Source: Aureimonas sp. AU4 (GTDB lineage Bacteria > Pseudomonadota > Alphaproteobacteria > Rhizobiales > Rhizobiaceae). Taken from it: a stretch of DNA of 64,000 bases. A program made the position numbers and the translations under genes. This document shows, in pieces, positions 16,323-24,860 of the stretch; position 1 is the first letter of the stretch; every line of letters starts with the position of its first letter. Location: the NCBI RefSeq assembly GCF_001463765.1, contig NZ_BBWK01000001.1, positions 1 to 64,000 of the forward strand, written 5' to 3'. The notes under the pieces are model-generated. The model did no database searches. It saw nothing but the letters and a program-made list of their open reading frames with translations, and was not told the origin of the DNA.

Positions 16323-18668
16323 ATGATGCAGACCCCCCTCCAACTTCGTCCCGTGCGTCCCGGTACGGTGCGCGGGCGCGACGGCGATCGGGTCGTCTAC
16401 GATGTCGCCTACGAGGATTTGGCCTTCGAACTGGACGGCCTGCCGTCGGATCTTCCCTTCGGGCTCTACCGCCTGTCGGTGATGACGGACGACGCGCTGG
16501 CCGGGCAGCTCTCGGCGCAGCTGGAGGTGGAACGCGAGGGGACGCGCGAAGGCGTTCGCGTGACGGCGGAGCCGTTTCCCGACCGGGTGGACCTCTACTT
16601 CGTCCTGCTCGGCGACGAGCGCCAGCCTGTGCTGACGATCGCGGTGGATGGTCCCAGTCGCGTGACCCTCGGCACGGCGGACCTTCAGCGCGTGTCCACC
16701 ACGCGTTGGCGGGGCCGTCGTCTGACGAAATGGCTGCGGGCCCGCACCGTCCGGCCGTCCCTCCTCGCCGAGGGGACGCGCGCCCTCATCCGGGACGTGC
16801 GGGAGGGGGGGCTGGTGCGCGAGATGCGCAGGCTCACGGCCGAGGCCGTCAGCCCCTCGATCTGGTCCGAGCGGCGGCGTTTCGACCAGCGCCTGTCGCG
16901 GACGCTGCGCCAAGTGTCGGTGGTCAACCGCGATCTCCTGGCGAGCTGGTCGTCGCGCCGCACGCAGGCGCCCGCGAGCCTGACGCTCGTGATCCCCATA
17001 TTCCGCACGCCTCGCCCTTGGCTCGCGCAACTGGTCGCCAGCCTGCAGCACCAGACCGATCTCGCCTTCGAGGCCGTCTTCGTGCTGGATGGACCGCAGG
17101 ACGACTTGCAGGCCGAACTCCAGCATCTCCTGGACGACCGGTTCGCCCATCGCATCGTGGCACTGCCGGAAAACCGCGGCGTGTCGGCCGCCACCAACGC
17201 GGGCATTCGGGCCGCTTCGGGCGACTTCGTGCTGGTGGTCGATCACGACGACATGCTGGAGCGCCACCTCGTGGAGGCGTTTCGCTGCGTCAGCGCGATC
17301 CGGGACGCCGACCTCCTTTTCGCGGACGAGATCGTCGCCGACGACGCGCTGGAGACGGTTCGTTTGATCGCCTCGCGCGGCCGCTTCGACATCCGCCACT
17401 ACCTGAGCCACCCCTACATCGTGCATCCGATCTTCGTGCGACGCGCCTTGGCCGAGCGGGTTGGCCTTCTCGACGAGACGCTGCGCATCTCGCACGATGT
17501 CGAGTTCGTGCTGCGATGCCTGACCGAGGCGCGGATCGTCGGGCACATCCCCCTTTCCCTTTATGTCTGGCGCACGCATGCGACGAGCCTCGGCCACGCC
17601 GGTGCCGAGGACGTCTATGCCAACACGGGCGCGGCGGTTCGCGCGTATCTGTCGAGGTCGCCCGCCTGGTCGCGCTTCGAGGTCGGGCCGGGAATCAACT
17701 TCAACGAACTGGAGATCCGCCCCCCTCTGCCGGACGGGCTTCGTGTGGCGATCGTGATCCCGACCCGCAATGGCCTCGACGTGCTCAGGCAGTGCCTGTC
17801 CTCGATCTACGAACGCCAGCCCGCAAACCGGACGCCGGCCGACATTCTCGTGATCGATCACGAGAGCGACGACCTGGCCACGCTTCGGTATCTGGCGCAG
17901 GAGAGCGACGCAGGACGCATCCGACTCGCCTCCCACGTAGGCCCCTGGAACTATTCGGCGATCAACAACGCGGCGATCCAAAACCACGTCAGCGGCGCGA
18001 ACTACACGCATGTCGTCCTCATGAACAACGACATCGAACTCGTCACCGACGACTGGCTCGACCGGCTGGCGGCGCAGTTCTCCTGGGGTGATGTCGGAGT
18101 GGTCGGGTGTTGTCTTCTTTATCCCGATGGCCGCGTCCAGCACGGCGGGGTCGTTGTGGGCCTGACCGGTGCTGCAGACCATAGTCATCGCTTCGAGCCC
18201 TTTCTACAGCCTGGGGATGGTCCGCGGTCGCCAGGCCATCTGAGCTCGCTCGTCGCCACTCGCGACTACAGCGCCGTGACGGCGGCTTTGATGATGGTGC
18301 CGCTGCCGTTGTTCGAGGAGGTTGGGGGTCTCGATGAGGCGCTGGCGATCGGCTTCAACGATACCGACCTCTGCCTGCGGATCGGCGCTCTCGGCTACCA
18401 TTCGACCTATGTCGGGAGCGTTGTGGCGATCCACCACGAGTCCGTCACGCGTCGATCCAACGACGGCATCGACCATCCCGACGATACCGCCCTGTTCCTC
18501 GAGCGCTACGCAGACCTTGTCCGGAGCGGGGACCCTCACTACGGGGCGGCGCTGGATTGGACGCAGACGAGGCTGCGCTTGTCCGACTATCCGCAGAAGG
18601 AATTCGCTCCGAGATACACCGAACTGGCAACCGGTACCGGGCCGACTAGGGCACGACGCGACGACTAG
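16323..18668 (+). CDS. Two-domain family 2 glycosyltransferase
   Basis: This 781-residue protein carries two GT-A folds in tandem. The first has TLVIPIFRTPRPWL, ALPENRGVSAATNAGIRAA and the DxD-like VVDHDDMLE; the second has VAIVIPTRNGLDVLRQCLSS, VVLMNNDIELVTDDW and GFNDTDLCLRIGALGY. Such proteins add sugars to surface polysaccharide or O-antigen using nucleotide-sugar donors. The N-terminal ~170 residues are beta-rich and of unknown role. Start chosen at ATG 16323 after AGGAAACATGGA; an ATG at 16260 is possible. It follows gspK by about 130 bases. Confidence 0.85.
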   Translation: MMQTPLQLRPVRPGTVRGRDGDRVVYDVAYEDLAFELDGLPSDLPFGLYRLSVMTDDALAGQLSAQLEVEREGTREGVRVTAEPFPDRVDLYFVLLGDERQPVLTIAVDGPSRVTLGTADLQRVSTTRWRGRRLTKWLRARTVRPSLLAEGTRALIRDVREGGLVREMRRLTAEAVSPSIWSERRRFDQRLSRTLRQVSVVNRDLLASWSSRRTQAPASLTLVIPIFRTPRPWLAQLVASLQHQTDLAFEAVFVLDGPQDDLQAELQHLLDDRFAHRIVALPENRGVSAATNAGIRAASGDFVLVVDHDDMLERHLVEAFRCVSAIRDADLLFADEIVADDALETVRLIASRGRFDIRHYLSHPYIVHPIFVRRALAERVGLLDETLRISHDVEFVLRCLTEARIVGHIPLSLYVWRTHATSLGHAGAEDVYANTGAAVRAYLSRSPAWSRFEVGPGINFNELEIRPPLPDGLRVAIVIPTRNGLDVLRQCLSSIYERQPANRTPADILVIDHESDDLATLRYLAQESDAGRIRLASHVGPWNYSAINNAAIQNHVSGANYTHVVLMNNDIELVTDDWLDRLAAQFSWGDVGVVGCCLLYPDGRVQHGGVVVGLTGAADHSHRFEPFLQPGDGPRSPGHLSSLVATRDYSAVTAALMMVPLPLFEEVGGLDEALAIGFNDTDLCLRIGALGYHSTYVGSVVAIHHESVTRRSNDGIDHPDDTALFLERYADLVRSGDPHYGAALDWTQTRLRLSDYPQKEFAPRYTELATGTGPTRARRDD

Positions 18669-18806
18669 CGTTTCCCCGCAGCTGGATACGCATGTCCTTC
18701 GGTTTGCGAACGGTCCCTTCGTCACGAAACCACGTATATCGGCAGTCCTATTCGCGTCCCATGGCCGGGCGCCCCATCCACATGCCCGTTGCGAAAGATC
18801 TGATCG

Positions 18807-19421
18807 ATGCGTTTGCCTGCCCGAACCGCCCTCCTGCTTCTCGGATCGCTGGCCCTCTCCACCTCGCTCGCCGCCGCGCAGGACGCGCAGCCGATGCGGG
18901 TGCGCGGCACGGTCGCGTCGGTCGACGGCAACACGCTATCGGTCACCTCGCGCGAGGGGCCGGTGGTCCGGATCGCAATGGCGCCCAACGTCGGCCTGCG
19001 CGGCGTGAAGGCGGCGTCCGCCAGCGACATCAAGCCGGGCGACTACGTGGGAGCGGCGACGCTGCCCGGCGAGAACGGCACGGCCGGCGCGCTGGAGGTG
19101 CTGATCTTCCCGGCCGCGATGAAGGGCGCCAACGAGGGCAGCTTCCCCTGGGACCTCCAGCCGGGCTCGACCATGACCAACGCGACGGTGTCGAACGCGG
19201 TGGAAAGCGTGTCGGGCCGCCAGCTGACCCTGACCTATCCGACCGGATCGCAACAGATCACCTTGCCCGACGGCGTGCCGGTCGTGACCTTCGCCGAGGC
19301 TTCGGCCGCCGACCTCAAGGCGGGCGCCCCGGTCTTCGTGCCGGCGACGAAGGCGGCCGACGGGTCGCTCACCACGGCCTTCGTGGTGGTCGGCAACCAG
19401 GGCATCGTTCCGCCTATGTAA
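18807..19421 (+). CDS. Exported DUF5666-like OB-fold protein
   Basis: The 204-residue protein has a Sec signal peptide (LLLLGSLALSTSLAAAQ). Two short beta-barrel-like repeats follow: VRGTVASVDGNTLSVTSREG paired with IKPGDYVGAA, then VESVSGRQLTLTYPTG paired with DLKAGAPVFV. This two-part layout matches DUF5666-type periplasmic proteins of unknown function. It stands alone between the glycosyltransferase and the mobile element, and is the last chromosomal gene before the element's left boundary. Confidence 0.78.
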   Translation: MRLPARTALLLLGSLALSTSLAAAQDAQPMRVRGTVASVDGNTLSVTSREGPVVRIAMAPNVGLRGVKAASASDIKPGDYVGAATLPGENGTAGALEVLIFPAAMKGANEGSFPWDLQPGSTMTNATVSNAVESVSGRQLTLTYPTGSQQITLPDGVPVVTFAEASAADLKAGAPVFVPATKAADGSLTTAFVVVGNQGIVPPM

Positions 19422-19510
19422 CGAAAAATTTTCTTGCTTGTTAAAAGTAAAATCATTCCGAGGACCTCTTGTGTACCCGAAGGGTTGTGGAAAGAACATG
19501 ATGAAATGAA

Positions 19511-19798
19511 TCAGACACTAAGGCCTAAAGAGACGAGGTAGCGTTCGACGACTGGGGAGTCGCGAGAGCCTACACGTAGGAGTTCGAGGGCTTCGCAGTC
19601 GCCGTATCGCTTAGCCTCAAGTGCGGTAGCTGAGATCTCCCATGGTGCTCCAGGTGCGCTCCGTCGTCCGATACCGTCCTGCTTGCACCAACGTCTGATC
19701 GTCTTTTCGTTCTTTCCAGTCCGATAGGCCGCCTCTTTCAGGCTGATAATCTCGTCCTGACGCATCAACACTGGTCGTACGGAGGGCGCAGAGCTCAT
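19511..19798 (-). CDS. Small MerR/excisionase-type HTH protein
   Basis: A 95-residue protein with one helix-turn-helix: ISLKEAAYRTGKNEKTIRRW followed by a wing-like PWEISATALEAKRYGD. This is the HTH_17/excisionase pattern, so it may regulate excision or act as a DNA-bending factor. It is the leftmost gene of the island, separated from the primase by the repeat cluster. Start at ATG 19798 is a choice; 19846 and 19765 are also in frame. It could be a remnant from the phage-like ancestor. Confidence 0.6.
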   Translation of the reverse strand: MSSAPSVRPVLMRQDEIISLKEAAYRTGKNEKTIRRWCKQDGIGRRSAPGAPWEISATALEAKRYGDCEALELLRVGSRDSPVVERYLVSLGLSV

Positions 19799-20035
19799 CG
19801 GACCAGTCCTTGCATCCCAGTGTTTGCGGGCCAACGAGACGCACAACCAACATTATTCGATATCGCGAGAACTGATTTTTCGATCACGAAATAAAATCTG
19901 CGAATGAGACCCCTGTCGGTGTCCACCCCCAAGACTTCGCTGACTTCCGATGCCCCCTCCCGTCGGGGCCGATCGGGATCCGACTTGGCCCCCGAGCGGC
20001 AACGACCGCTGGACATGTAGGGGATCGCTGCTTGT

Positions 20036-20303
20036 GCCACCTGTGACGTCACCTGTGACGCGCGAAGCTCTGCGCCGTAACGGTTTGGAGCAACTGGCAC
20101 AGGTGGCACAGGTGTCTTTTGAAGTTCAGGGAAGAATGAGATTGCTAGAAGGATGGGCTGCGCAGCATGCGCACTACGGTCGTGTACACTCGTGTATGGG
20201 CGATGCAGATTTTGCCTATGCCACCTATGCCACCTGTGCAGCCCTTGCGTCGCAAGGGTTGCAACGAAATTGGCACGTGTGACTGTCACGGGTGCCACCT
20301 GTG
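20036..20303. repeat. Iteron-like GCCACCTGTG repeat cluster, possible replication origin
   Basis: Exact GCCACCTGTG copies lie at 20036, 20229 and 20294 (plus) and 20098-20107 (minus). One-mismatch copies lie at 20048, 20220 (plus) and 20107-20116 (minus). Several are arranged as overlapping pairs with 9- or 12-base periods. A 17-base palindrome (CCCTTGCG-T-CGCAAGGG, 20242-20258) and GTGAC-T-GTCAC (20279-20289) lie among them. The cluster begins about 10 bases past the primase stop, a typical place for the origin of a replicating island. Apart from these repeats the 19799-20312 stretch has no convincing gene. Confidence 0.6.
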
Positions 20304-20312
20304 CCAACCCGG

Positions 20313-22847
20313 TCATAGGCCGAACGCCTTCCTAAGGTCTGGAAGCGACGGGAGGCGATAGCACCATGCGCGTCCGCCATCGCCCGTGCGATGTTGCGAT
20401 GCGAGTGCCTTGGCTTCTGTCTTGGCCAAGGTGACGAGACGCTTCCCAACTCGGACGTCGGTGATCGGCGGTTCGCGACGCTCCTTGCTCCAGCGTTCGT
20501 AGTCTCTGTAGAGGCGAGCGCGCTCTATGAGTACGGGGCCATCCTCCCACGACACGCCGTTTTCGCCTGCATACTGGCCGCCCGTCGCGAGCAGCTCGAA
20601 CCAGAAGCGGTCGAAGCCTTCCAGCGACTCGACCTGCACCTCGGCCAAGGCGTCCGTCGCCGGGCAATTGCGCACGTTGAAGCCGGCCAGGTCGACAGCC
20701 GCGAGATACTTTCGGAGAGCGGCCGGCCCGACGCCGCATCGTTCACGCTCGATGGCGCCGAAGTAAGCCTCGTCTTTCCGGTGAGCGTCGGACACGTTCA
20801 GCACGAAGAAGCGCCGTGCTTCGGCCGATGCGTTCACCGGCTTGACCTCGTTCGATGTGATCCACAAACGCAAGAAGGACTTCTGGCCGGTATCGACGTC
20901 GACACCCTTGCCTTCCTCCGTATGGTTCGGGTTCGTGATAAGCGACTTCAGGACGCCTTCTTTGTCCTTAGCCTTCCCGATCCAGCCAAGCTCCTCGACA
21001 TGCAGGAAGAGCCGGTTCGTCAGGTGCGAGTTGAAAGCACCGGTGATATGCTTGTCCTGCGCCGTGTTCACGTACAGCTTCGGCATCATCGCTTCGACGT
21101 AGTAGCCGACCGTGTCCTTGCCGGTGCCTTCGAGACCCTTCAGCACGACCGCAACCCCGGGCTTCTCGCCTGGTCTCTGAATGAGATGCGCGAACCACCG
21201 GATGAGATAGGCGAAGTGTTCTTCGTCGCCGCTGCAAACGATATTCCGCATATGCGCTAGGATCAGGGCGCACTCTCGGCCGCTCGCGTCGACATGGTCA
21301 TCGCCGTCCAGGGGCGGGAAGCCCCGCCAGCGATTGTAGACACCGGGGGGTGTGCCATTCGGATCAAAGTCCCAACCCTTCGGATAGACGCGGCGATCCG
21401 GCGAGCGGATCCAAGCGTCGTACCGCGAGAGGACCTGCTTGCCTTCCAGAAGCCGAACCTCTCGGTCAGCGTACCGCAGGATCAGGTCTTCCTTCCCGGT
21501 CTTGTAGGTCGAGCCATCGTCTTCCTCAGAGATCGGGAACGCCTTGCCCCGGTGCATGATGATGGCGTGACGTTCGTTCATCTCCGCGACGTAGTAGGGC
21601 ACGTCTTTCGACGGTTTGCCGAGGGTCGTCACCTCTTCCAGACCATCGAAGATGCCCCCACCATCTACCGGTGAGACGGGCTCGGGATCGGACGCTACGT
21701 CCTCAATCAGCCACTGCTGAACGGTCGGAATCACATGCGGAGCGAGCTTTTTGAGTAGCCACATCAGCGTCCCGGCCGACAGGTCCTCGGGCGGGTAAAG
21801 TTCGACGTGCTTCCAAGAATCCTCGACCTCAGCGGGGTCGTGCTTGCCGGCCTTTGCAGACCATAGCATGAGCGCCTCGAGGCCATCGTCGCTGTTGTGG
21901 GAAGCGTCCCACAGCGTCATCTGAACGTGCCGATAGGCGTCCCACGGAACGAGCCTTTCGTTATTCGGCAGACCTTCGGCGAAGGCGAGCAAGGCTTCCC
22001 GTGGCCAAGCACGTTTCGTCTTGAACGGCCGATTGCCCTTGCCCTCGCGTTTGCGTCCGCAGAGGGTCGTCGGGTCCTTTCCGTCTTCAAGACAAGCGGC
22101 CAGCAAGCGGTCGCTCACCTCATGCGGAACGATCACAACATCAGGATTGCTCTCGATGATCCGGCACAACCGCGGCGCATTCTTTGTATGGACCGATCCC
22201 GGCCAGCGGTAGGGATGGCACAAGGCGGCCCCGCTGCCGTCAGCGCCGACAAGGTCGACGGCGCGCCGACGCAGCTGACGAAGCATGAAGAGTTCCTCAG
22301 GGCTGCGCGCTGAGTGCGCCAACCGCCAATGAACGTGCTTCTTCCGCTCATCGTTGGAAGTGACCCCCCCGCTTTCGACAACCATCCACGGATCGCCGAG
22401 CACCTCGCGCAATCGGGCAAGCGAAGCGTCGGGGTTCTCGTCCAGATCAACGCTGAGCGCCGAGCAGTAGGCGACGGACTCTTCGGTGGCCCTGAGCTTG
22501 CTGCCATCGGCCGGCTTGCGAAACAGTACGAGCGGCGGACTAAAGACGCGCGCCGACAGATCAATTCGGCGGGCCGCGTCCTGCGCATGGGTCGTGAGAC
22601 GGCGAACAGCAGCATCAATGTCAGCCGGATCATACTCGATCCAATCCGGATCGGAGTACCGGCGAGGATCGTCCGGCGGCAGTTTCTTTGGGTGCTGCGG
22701 GAAATGGCGGGAGCCGATGAAGCCCTCATTCGCCCTGGCATCATGGAAGAAGCCCACGACGCATGTTCGGATAAGGGACGAGTCAACCGCCACTTCCGTC
22801 TTGGAATTCCTATCCGTCAGCGCTACAACATTGGCAGGCAAGTGCAT
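20313..22847 (-). CDS. PrimPol-type primase with SF3/D5-like helicase
   Basis: The 844-residue replication protein has an archaeo-eukaryotic primase-like N-half: D134/D136 in SVDLDENPD, HVHW at 171-174 and RWPGSVHTK at 214-222. The C-half is a helicase of the phage primase/DUF5906 kind, with Walker A GLEGTGKDT at 571-579, an acidic FLHVEELG and sensor-like LWITSNEVKP. It should start replication of the island. ATG 22847 has AGGAG directly against it, which is poor spacing. The frame is open upstream to a CTG at 22933 that overlaps the previous stop and could be the true start. Confidence 0.85.
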   Translation of the reverse strand: MHLPANVVALTDRNSKTEVAVDSSLIRTCVVGFFHDARANEGFIGSRHFPQHPKKLPPDDPRRYSDPDWIEYDPADIDAAVRRLTTHAQDAARRIDLSARVFSPPLVLFRKPADGSKLRATEESVAYCSALSVDLDENPDASLARLREVLGDPWMVVESGGVTSNDERKKHVHWRLAHSARSPEELFMLRQLRRRAVDLVGADGSGAALCHPYRWPGSVHTKNAPRLCRIIESNPDVVIVPHEVSDRLLAACLEDGKDPTTLCGRKREGKGNRPFKTKRAWPREALLAFAEGLPNNERLVPWDAYRHVQMTLWDASHNSDDGLEALMLWSAKAGKHDPAEVEDSWKHVELYPPEDLSAGTLMWLLKKLAPHVIPTVQQWLIEDVASDPEPVSPVDGGGIFDGLEEVTTLGKPSKDVPYYVAEMNERHAIIMHRGKAFPISEEDDGSTYKTGKEDLILRYADREVRLLEGKQVLSRYDAWIRSPDRRVYPKGWDFDPNGTPPGVYNRWRGFPPLDGDDHVDASGRECALILAHMRNIVCSGDEEHFAYLIRWFAHLIQRPGEKPGVAVVLKGLEGTGKDTVGYYVEAMMPKLYVNTAQDKHITGAFNSHLTNRLFLHVEELGWIGKAKDKEGVLKSLITNPNHTEEGKGVDVDTGQKSFLRLWITSNEVKPVNASAEARRFFVLNVSDAHRKDEAYFGAIERERCGVGPAALRKYLAAVDLAGFNVRNCPATDALAEVQVESLEGFDRFWFELLATGGQYAGENGVSWEDGPVLIERARLYRDYERWSKERREPPITDVRVGKRLVTLAKTEAKALASQHRTGDGGRAWCYRLPSLPDLRKAFGL

Positions 22848-22930
22848 CTCCTGGACCGGGTGGCGACCCGGCTCTTGATTGGTTGGAGGCGAAGGGGTCG
22901 GCGTGGTGGCCGCTCCTTCGCTGACAGCTC

Positions 22931-23206
22931 TCAGGCATGATCCAGTTCGGGCGTTGGATCGAACGCCTCATCAAACAGCTTCCGAGCCCGCTTGCCGATT
23001 GCTTCATTCTGGGTGTTCACGAAGATGAACTCGAGATCGTCGGCTGCCCGACAGATGCGGACGTAATCTCGGACTCGGCGCGCATCCTGCAGGTCGTGAT
23101 CGACCATGCTGAGCAGAAGCGCCTCGGCGTCGCTTGTCGGTAGGTTCGCGACGACGGCCCGGATGTCCGGTACGGCGTCAGTCGGCCGCACATTGAGCGT
23201 GGTCAT
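22931..23206 (-). CDS. Island hypothetical protein (91 aa)
   Basis: Acidic 91-residue protein (many Asp and Glu: NLPTSDAEALLLSMVDHDLQ, RAADDLEFIFVNTQNEAIGK) predicted mostly helical, with no family I recognise. Its ATG overlaps the stop of the 88-aa gene (ATGA at 23203-23206), and it directly precedes the primase, so it is probably co-translated with the replication gene. Confidence 0.6.
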   Translation of the reverse strand: MTTLNVRPTDAVPDIRAVVANLPTSDAEALLLSMVDHDLQDARRVRDYVRICRAADDLEFIFVNTQNEAIGKRARKLFDEAFDPTPELDHA

Positions 23207-23469
23207 GCTCCATCCTTTCTCGCGATCCGACCCCGGACCGGCTTGTTGGCTTTGGCGATGCGTCTGATGCGGGGTGTGGCGCCCTCGCGGGCGAGGCGCG
23301 CGATGACGTTGCGAACCTGAGCCGGGATCTTCCAGCCGGCTTGCTGGCAGCGGCTGAGTGAGCGCAATTCGCGCCAGAGAATGATCGTGTCCCGTTCGAC
23401 CCGCTTGGCGGTCTTGGTGCGCAGGTACTTCGCGGAATGCTCATACTGACGGCGCGGTGAGGTCGGCAT
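23203..23469 (-). CDS. Island hypothetical basic protein (88 aa)
   Basis: Strongly basic 88-residue protein (YEHSAKYLRTKTAKRVERDT, later KANKPVRGRIARK) with a helical core RNVIARLAREGATPR, consistent with nucleic-acid binding but without a known motif. ATG 23469 is preferred over 23565 because it leaves a modest overlap with the 71-aa gene upstream. The stop overlaps the next ATG by 4 bases. Confidence 0.55.
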   Translation of the reverse strand: MPTSPRRQYEHSAKYLRTKTAKRVERDTIILWRELRSLSRCQQAGWKIPAQVRNVIARLAREGATPRIRRIAKANKPVRGRIARKDGA

Positions 23470-23656
23470 CGATGCCCCCGTGTCCTTCGACATGACGACG
23501 TGCGAGCTCATCGATCCGTGCTTCGTCCTCGTCGTCACGCTTCTGCCTGTCGGCGAGGTAGGCACCGGCGAACCGGTCCCAAGTGCGCCGCTCGGCGGCG
23601 AGCCGCCGGTGGTGCATGGCCTGCCGGCGGACGGCTTCGAAGGGACTGTTCCTCAT
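23441..23656 (-). CDS. Island hypothetical charged protein (71 aa)
   Basis: Short helical, highly charged protein (QAMHHRRLAAERRTWDRFAG, then ADRQKRDDEDEARIDELARR). No family is recognised. It starts at ATG 23656, overlapping the stop of the 113-aa gene (ATGA), and its end overlaps the following gene, so it belongs to the same coupled unit. Confidence 0.5.
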   Translation of the reverse strand: MRNSPFEAVRRQAMHHRRLAAERRTWDRFAGAYLADRQKRDDEDEARIDELARRHVEGHGGIDADLTAPSV

Positions 23657-23994
23657 CGCACCGGCTCCTTCTGCAGCAGGTCGAAGAACTTCGGCGTGGC
23701 GAGCACCGCACGGGCACCATGCGCAAAGGTCCCGCCGCCGATCTGGTCAGCGCCGACCTCATCGAGAATGGTGTCGAACGTCTCGCCCGGCTTGATCGAG
23801 TCAACGACCAGCTGGATCAGCGCCCGACACGTCGCGCCGAGAAGGTCACGGCGCTGGCCGGCATCGAGGTTCGGGACCGGAGCCTCGTTCGGCCAGCCTA
23901 CGAAGGCGCGGAACGCTTCTTCGAGATCGCGCTGGCAGAAGGTCCAGTCCGCAGCGTAGAGCAGCGGCAAGATGCTCACGGTCTCGGTGCTCAA
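23653..23994 (-). CDS. Island hypothetical protein (113 aa), TTG start
   Basis: Protein of 113 residues (LPLLYAADWTFCQRDLEEAF, FDTILDEVGADQIGGGTF) with no known domain. The frame continues upstream as a shadow of the AlpA-like gene. The sensible start is TTG at 23994, which overlaps that gene's TGA (TTGA), giving MSTETVSILPLLY. This continues the pattern of 4-base overlaps in the island operon. Confidence 0.6.
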   Translation of the reverse strand: MSTETVSILPLLYAADWTFCQRDLEEAFRAFVGWPNEAPVPNLDAGQRRDLLGATCRALIQLVVDSIKPGETFDTILDEVGADQIGGGTFAHGARAVLATPKFFDLLQKEPVR

Positions 23995-24230
23995 GCTGCC
24001 CGCCCAATGTTGAAAGGCAAGCCAAGCTTTTCGGCGAGCGGCGCGACGGGCACGAGAATGCGGCCGCCGACGCGGATTGTCGGCAGGTCGCCGCGGCGGG
24101 CGGCTTCGTACGCCGCGCTGCGACCAAGGCCGAAGAACACGTGCCCTGCAGTGATAATGTCTGTCGTTGCCAAACCGAGAACGGCTTCGACGTCCGCTCG
24201 CGTGGCAGCTGGGGTGGACTTCTTCGCCAT
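23991..24230 (-). CDS. AlpA/excisionase-like HTH protein
   Basis: The 79-residue protein contains the HTH_17 excisionase pattern: GHVFFGLGRSAAYEAARRGD, then LPTIRVGGRILVPVAPLAEK, typical of AlpA/Xis-type DNA-binding proteins that control excision or early genes. It is first in the leftward island operon and divergent from the ribbon-helix-helix gene, with a TTTCGTAA operator between them. It is the more likely of the two island HTH proteins to be the excisionase. Confidence 0.75.
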   Translation of the reverse strand: MAKKSTPAATRADVEAVLGLATTDIITAGHVFFGLGRSAAYEAARRGDLPTIRVGGRILVPVAPLAEKLGLPFNIGRAA

Positions 24231-24239
24231 CGTTGGCTC

Positions 24240-24304
24240 TTTCGTAAAAAGGTGTTACGAAATGATAGGTAGCCTTCGGGCTTCCATCTGACAAGCGTTT
24301 CGTA
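24240..24304. promoter_or_regulatory. TTTCGTAA operator in the divergent island promoter region
   Basis: TTTCGTAA at 24240-24247 and TTACGAAA at 24255-24262 form an inverted repeat with a 7-base spacer. A third half-site TTTCGTA lies at 24298-24304. They fall in the 100-base AT-rich gap between the leftward HTH gene and the rightward ribbon-helix-helix/integrase genes, a classical place for a switch operator. The ribbon-helix-helix protein is the likely binder. Confidence 0.6.
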
Positions 24305-24332
24305 TTACTTTTTTACTAAAACTGGATCCTGG

Positions 24333-24860
24333 ATGATCGGCAGACCTAAATTATCGGACGGTGCGACGAAGCCGATCCAGCTCAAGATTGGTGAAGAGGA
24401 GTTCGCCGACCTCGAGGAGTGGCGCTTCGCGAACAGAATGGAGTCGCGCTCTGAGGCGATACGACGTTTGATTCAACTGGGTTTGCGCGCCGATCCGCTA
24501 GTTCCACTGACGTTTAGCCGAATACTGGAGGCATTGGAAACAGCTCAAAAACTGCAGGTCCAGATGCAGGGTTTCGACGCAAAAAAGCTGTCTAAAGAAC
24601 AATACTTTGCAAGCGTCGCTACAGCGGTCGGTGAAATGTATGGCGACGTTTTGGACGCGATACTTTCCGCCGCGGCTCAATCAATGGCTTTGGTCAATGA
24701 GGTGGCCGCGATACATCAGAACTCAGATATTAAGGACGCAGTCGCGAAAGCGGACGAGATAAAACAGCATTACCTGAATGAGCTCGAGAAGCTGCGTGGC
24801 GATATCGGCGCGGAAAAAGCGCGACGGCGTTTCGTACTCGATCGGGAGGACGAAGAATGA
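24333..24860 (+). CDS. Ribbon-helix-helix (CopG-like) regulator with coiled-coil tail
   Basis: The first ~50 residues have the ribbon-helix-helix pattern: KPIQLKIGEEEFADLEEW, then ESRSEAIRRLIQLGLRADP. The remaining 120 residues are helical and heptad-like (HYLNELEKLRGDIGAEKA) and may oligomerise. The DNA here is noticeably more AT-rich than flanking genes, a sign of foreign origin. It overlaps the integrase ATG by 4 bases, so regulator and integrase are coupled. Its role is probably control of the divergent promoters. Confidence 0.75.
   Translation: MIGRPKLSDGATKPIQLKIGEEEFADLEEWRFANRMESRSEAIRRLIQLGLRADPLVPLTFSRILEALETAQKLQVQMQGFDAKKLSKEQYFASVATAVGEMYGDVLDAILSAAAQSMALVNEVAAIHQNSDIKDAVAKADEIKQHYLNELEKLRGDIGAEKARRRFVLDREDEE

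Noticed and set aside
16170-18188. 672-codon minus-strand frame opposite the glycosyltransferase
   Set aside because: Antisense to a gene with clear GT2 motifs; no motif or ribosome binding site of its own.
19422-19510. tRNA-Ser fragment as left attachment site
   Set aside because: I compared the left edge with both halves of the tRNA by eye and saw no match longer than chance; a proper alignment could still reveal a short core.
20036-20303. CRISPR array
   Set aside because: Repeat unit is about 10 bases, both orientations, no uniform spacers and no cas genes.
19795-20316. 173-codon minus-strand frame across the repeat cluster
   Set aside because: Its repeats (HRWHRWH, PVPPVPV) merely translate the DNA repeats; the rest has no domain. 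DNA-level repeats are the better explanation.
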